16,530 bases of DNA from the NCBI GenBank assembly GCA_910588655.1, contig CAJUPJ010000055.1, positions 1 to 16,530 of the forward strand, given 5' to 3'. The DNA is from an uncultured Lachnospiraceae bacterium. GTDB lineage: Bacteria > Bacillota > Clostridia > Lachnospirales > Lachnospiraceae. Position 1 is the stretch's first letter. Each line of letters starts with the position of its first letter. Shown piece after piece: positions 14,344-16,530 of the stretch. Both the position numbers and the translations under genes were made by a program. Under the pieces are notes generated by a model. It did no database searches. It saw nothing but the letters and a program-made list of their open reading frames with translations, and had not been told where the DNA came from.

Positions 14344-14417
14344 TAAAATCCAAAATAGAAATTAAAATATTAGAATATATGCAGGAATAGACAGTTTAGG
14401 TAATGTGGGGAATTAAT

Positions 14418-15215
14418 ATGAAAAAATGTATATCTGTGCTTTTATATCTGGGTTTAGTAGTTGCATTTTTAGGATTTGACATTAAAAAGTTATTTGATTT
14501 AAAACAGATTTTATTAGTTATTACTGGTGCAGTTATTTTGTATATTCCATCACTAAAAACTGAAGGTAAATTTAAAATTGACAAAGAACTTGCAGGACAA
14601 AATGCACTATGGGCAAGTATAATACAGACATTTGTATTATTTTATAATATGCTGGCAACAAATTATGCAGGGGAAGAAAGGTTTTTAAATACTGCTTTGT
14701 CATGCAGGCCATTGTTATATGGATTTTGTATATGGGTAATATTACATAATGATGAAGGACAGAAAGAAATTAAGATTGGAGATATAGGAATAGATACAGA
14801 AATAAATACAGGAATGAATGAAGCGAATGGGATTTTGAACAAGGCTGGTGATAAAGATAAAGAAGATGAAAAAGATTATGAATATAATATAAGTGAAATA
14901 CAAAGTGAAAAGATAAAAGAAACAGCAAGGGTACAAAAGAATGATAAGCAGCAGGATGAAAATATAATTTATAAGGAAGATAGTGTTGTTAAAAATAGTT
15001 TGCCAGGTATAGAGGAATGCAGGCATCAGTTTTTAGATGCAGGGCTTACAAGGAGAGAAGCAGAAGTGGCAATACTGGTTATTAAGTGTATGAGTAATGC
15101 AGAAATTGCAGAAGATCTGTATATTTCAGAAACAACGGTAAAAAAACATATGTCAAATATTTTTGCAAAGTTAAAAATAAGTAAAAGGGAACAAGTAAGG
15201 AATTTACTGCATTGA
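14418..15215 (+). CDS. Membrane-anchored LuxR-type regulator
   Basis: This 265-residue protein has four hydrophobic segments in its first part (about 4-20, 31-46, 62-79 and 93-109). A long charged, low-complexity linker follows (110-195, rich in Lys, Glu, Asp and Asn). The end is a LuxR/GerE helix-turn-helix (about 210-265) with the classic pattern LTRREAEVAIL, SNAEIAEDLYISETTVKKH and NIFAKLKI. I chose ATG 14418 after GGGGA (14407-14411); ATG 14403 has no such site. It probably senses a signal at the membrane and binds DNA through the tethered tail. No response-regulator receiver domain is present. It is a single gene just after the IS; no target is evident. Confidence 0.85.
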   Translation: MKKCISVLLYLGLVVAFLGFDIKKLFDLKQILLVITGAVILYIPSLKTEGKFKIDKELAGQNALWASIIQTFVLFYNMLATNYAGEERFLNTALSCRPLLYGFCIWVILHNDEGQKEIKIGDIGIDTEINTGMNEANGILNKAGDKDKEDEKDYEYNISEIQSEKIKETARVQKNDKQQDENIIYKEDSVVKNSLPGIEECRHQFLDAGLTRREAEVAILVIKCMSNAEIAEDLYISETTVKKHMSNIFAKLKISKREQVRNLLH

Positions 15216-15472
15216 AGTAAGTATATATGAGAATGGAGGTCTGGAAAGGGATGGTAAAAATATTATTCATCTGCCACGGCAGTACACTAATTATCATATC
15301 TTAATTGTTGATATTTCTTGTGTTTCTGGGATTACCAAAACAAATTTACTACTAGTTTACTACTTCTGAAAATGAATGAGATAATTGACCTGTCACGATA
15401 TTTAAAGTGATTTGAATTGATGTAGTTGAACTTCATCATATCTCTTTTATATAATAAAGTTGCAAAAGATAA
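15216..15472. other. Relic-rich intergenic stretch
   Basis: No complete gene is seen. The stretch holds a possible phosphatase-like gene start (15251-15304), a TACTACT pair (15347-15353 and 15358-15364) like that in the marR-type promoter, a near-perfect dyad around AGTTGAACT (15418-15436), and a 7-bp repeat AAAGATA/TATCTTT (15464-15484). Then the RlmD-like fragment begins. Confidence 0.45.
15251..15304 (+). pseudogene. Possible N-terminal scrap of a low-molecular-weight phosphatase-like gene
   Basis: After GGAAAGGG (15243-15250) the frame reads MVKILFICHGSTLIIIS and stops. The first ten residues match the start of low-molecular-weight tyrosine phosphatases (KILFVCxGN), including the nucleophile Cys. 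The CRS part of the active loop is absent and the frame ends at once. This is a very short match and could be chance. Confidence 0.3.
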
Positions 15473-15808
15473 GTTGATATCTTTCTGTATGCACCGCATG
15501 TGGAGACGGTATGTTTATTGTCCAAACTTCATGCAGACCAACATATCGAGGTGGAGCTTCAGATGGATGAGCTTGATTTGACGGCTGCGGAGAGTAAAGC
15601 CACCTATGAGGTAATCAAGGATTATGTACTGGAACATACTGGATTCAAAGTCAGCAATTTGTATATTGCACAGGTAAAACAGAAATGTGGGATTATTGAG
15701 AGGGCAAATTATAACTTGCCAAAATCAGAAAATTCCAGACAGCCGAAATGCCCGCCAGAGAAAGAAATGGCTATAAAGGAAGCATTGGAACATTTTCATA
15801 TGATTTGA
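15473..15808 (+). pseudogene. rlmD: 5'-truncated RlmD-like C-terminal tail
   Basis: From 15473 the frame reads VDIFLYAPHVETV, which lines up with VDMFPRTxHVETV near the end of RlmD/RumA, the 23S rRNA m5U1939 methyltransferase. It continues with the tail typical of clostridial members: DQHIEVELQMDELDLTAAES, YVLEHTGFKVSNLYIAQVKQ, KCGIIERANYNLPKSE and a C-terminal EALEHFHMI. Everything before it is missing: the SAM-binding fold, the Fe-S cysteines and the catalytic Cys. A stop (15470-15472) directly precedes it. The GTG at 15500 could start a 102-residue product but has no convincing ribosome site. It is a relic, possibly left by recombination or by an element that used rlmD as its insertion site. 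The tail also occurs on its own in Clostridia, which is the alternative reading. Confidence 0.65.
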
Positions 15809-15853
15809 TAGTATCTTAGATATGGTGGTACACTTTTTCTTTGATTTACACCT

Positions 15854-15883
15854 TTGAGTGTTATCGTCATTTTCTTGTATAAT
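15854..15883 (+). promoter_or_regulatory. Promoter of the small gene at 15910
   Basis: TTGAGT (15854-15859), 18 bases, then a perfect TATAAT (15878-15883) stand 27 bases before the ATG at 15910. GAAAGGACGG (15892-15901) is the ribosome site. Confidence 0.65.
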
Positions 15884-15909
15884 GAAGCCAAGAAAGGACG
15901 GTGGAATTT

Positions 15910-16089
15910 ATGAGAGAGAAGAAAAATCATTTGTATGTGGATGGCCAAGAAAGGACATTACTTTTACATAGCCTTGTGGAGCTGAAAAATCAGTTCATAC
16001 AGCAAGGCAGATATACAGACTGCGTTGGCGAACTGATATTTAAGGTCGTAAACGCAGTCGTCAAGAAAATGAAAATTGAATATGTCTAA
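15910..16089 (+). CDS. Small conserved protein of mobile-element type
   Basis: A 59-residue basic protein: MREKKNHLYVDGQERTLLLH, then SLVELKNQFIQQGRYTDCVG and a Lys/Val-rich end. It has no signal peptide, membrane helix or known motif. The ATG at 15910 fits the ribosome site at 15892-15901; a GTG at 15901 would overlap that site. It has a promoter and its own terminator (16108-16147). From memory, proteins of this kind occur in conjugative elements of Clostridia, which suits the relic context, but I cannot assign a function. Confidence 0.6.
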   Translation: MREKKNHLYVDGQERTLLLHSLVELKNQFIQQGRYTDCVGELIFKVVNAVVKKMKIEYV

Positions 16090-16107
16090 GGCACATCATT
16101 ATGAAGC

Positions 16108-16147
16108 CGCTTATTCTTATTGGTTTTTAAGAGTAAGCGACTTTTTT
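16108..16147 (+). terminator. Rho-independent terminator of the small gene
   Basis: A 12-bp stem with one G-T pair (CGCTTATTCTTA 16108-16119 with TAAGAGTAAGCG 16128-16139), an 8-base loop, then six T (16142-16147). It lies 18 bases after the stop at 16089. Confidence 0.88.
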
Positions 16148-16168
16148 GCGTTCTCTGGTACTGTTATA

Positions 16169-16191
16169 TAGCCACTTTGATAAAGTGGCTA
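16169..16191. repeat. Tight 10-bp hairpin
   Basis: TAGCCACTTT (16169-16178) and AAAGTGGCTA (16182-16191) pair perfectly with a 3-base loop. A TTTT follows at 16195. It could be a second terminator for the small gene or mark the 3' end of the minus-strand gene that stops at 16229; neither side has a long T-run. Confidence 0.5.
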
Positions 16192-16228
16192 AGCGTTTTA
16201 GAAATTGCATTAAAATTATTGAAAGTTA

Positions 16229-16417
16229 TTATTGGGCACAAAATTCTGTAAAGGAACCATAAATTTCTTTGCTAAAAATTGTAAAGGATAAGAGAGGGTA
16301 TTGCTTTTCCAATACATTTTGCGTTTTCTCTGCATCCTTTTTTGTAACGAATTCACCGATTGTAGACCAATAATCTTTGTCCCAGTGATAGGCTTCTAAT
16401 CTGTAAAGTGTCATCAT
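16229..16417 (-). CDS. Small hypothetical protein
   Basis: A 62-residue protein: MMTLYRLEAYHWDKDYWSTI, then GEFVTKKDAEKTQNVLEKQY and a short aromatic-rich end. It has no signal peptide or membrane helix. AAAGGAG stands 11-14 bases upstream of the two adjacent ATGs (16417 and 16414). I do not recognise the family. The alternating polar/aromatic pattern and a central helix suggest a compact alpha/beta fold. Confidence 0.55.
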   Translation of the reverse strand: MMTLYRLEAYHWDKDYWSTIGEFVTKKDAEKTQNVLEKQYPLLSFTIFSKEIYGSFTEFCAQ

Positions 16418-16471
16418 CTTTTATCGCTCCTTTCTAAAAAATAAGAATATTATCACATATGTAATTATGGC

Positions 16472-16501
16472 ATATTAGAAAGACCAACTATAAAAAGTCA
16501 A
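16472..16501 (-). promoter_or_regulatory. Putative promoter of the minus-strand small gene
   Basis: On the minus strand TTGACT (16501-16496), 18 bases, then TAATAT (16477-16472) could drive the gene starting at 16417. Confidence 0.4.
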
Positions 16502-16527
16502 GCAAAAAAATATTTTAATTTTTTGCT
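16501..16527. terminator. AT-rich hairpin at the window end
   Basis: AGCAAAAAA (16501-16509) and TTTTTTGCT (16519-16527) pair perfectly. It resembles the A/T-rich stem of a bidirectional terminator and may end a gene beyond the window. It overlaps the putative -35 box at 16496-16501 by one base. Confidence 0.4.
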
Positions 16528-16530
16528 AAA

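Overview
The window is AT-rich chromosomal DNA from a low-GC anaerobic Gram-positive. Strong AAGGAGG-type ribosome sites, TTGACA/TATAAT promoters, the tRNA sequences and the protein families point to a gut-type Clostridia, probably Lachnospiraceae. I cannot name the species.

Layout. (1) 1-467 is the end of a tRNA cluster on the + strand: Thr (partial), Tyr, initiator Met, Phe, Lys, closed by a terminator. (2) 526-1406 holds a small MmcQ/YjbR-type protein and an Lrp/AsnC regulator with its own promoter and a possible autoregulatory site. (3) 1482-1771 is a structured 290-bp repeat. A diverged second copy lies at 12400-12680. (4) 1798-4437 is a GntR(YtrA-type)-ABC operon: regulator, ATPase and two six-helix membrane proteins. 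(5) 4556-6100 is a stand-alone siroheme [4Fe-4S] nitrite/sulfite reductase-type gene. (6) 6221-12111 (minus) is a probable operon: a secreted Big2-domain alpha/beta hydrolase followed by two overlapping MacB-like fused ATPase-permease genes. Its promoter is near consensus and is followed by two abutting perfect 12-bp palindromes, a likely MarR-family operator. (7) 12689-13477 holds a marR-type gene and, divergently, an ABC ATPase broken inside Walker A by an IS630-family element (13446-14343). Between them lies a 7-bp repeat array full of TATAAT-like boxes. (8) 14418-15215 encodes a membrane-anchored LuxR-type regulator. (9) 15216-16530 is a relic zone: a 5'-truncated RlmD-like tail, a very short possible phosphatase-like start, and two small uncharacterised genes. 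It looks like the remains of an integrated element.

How the parts may work together. Several modules fit sensing and export at the cell envelope: a GntR-controlled ABC exporter, a MarR-type regulator with an operator at the hydrolase/ABC operon, a MarR-linked ABC gene now destroyed, and a membrane LuxR protein. The substrates cannot be read from the sequence.

The most unusual signal is the pair of structured repeats. They share end inverted repeats, a conserved core (GGGGTACTT then AGCC) and base-paired stems whose sequences differ but whose pairing is kept. They look like a mobile or MITE-like family that encodes a folded RNA.
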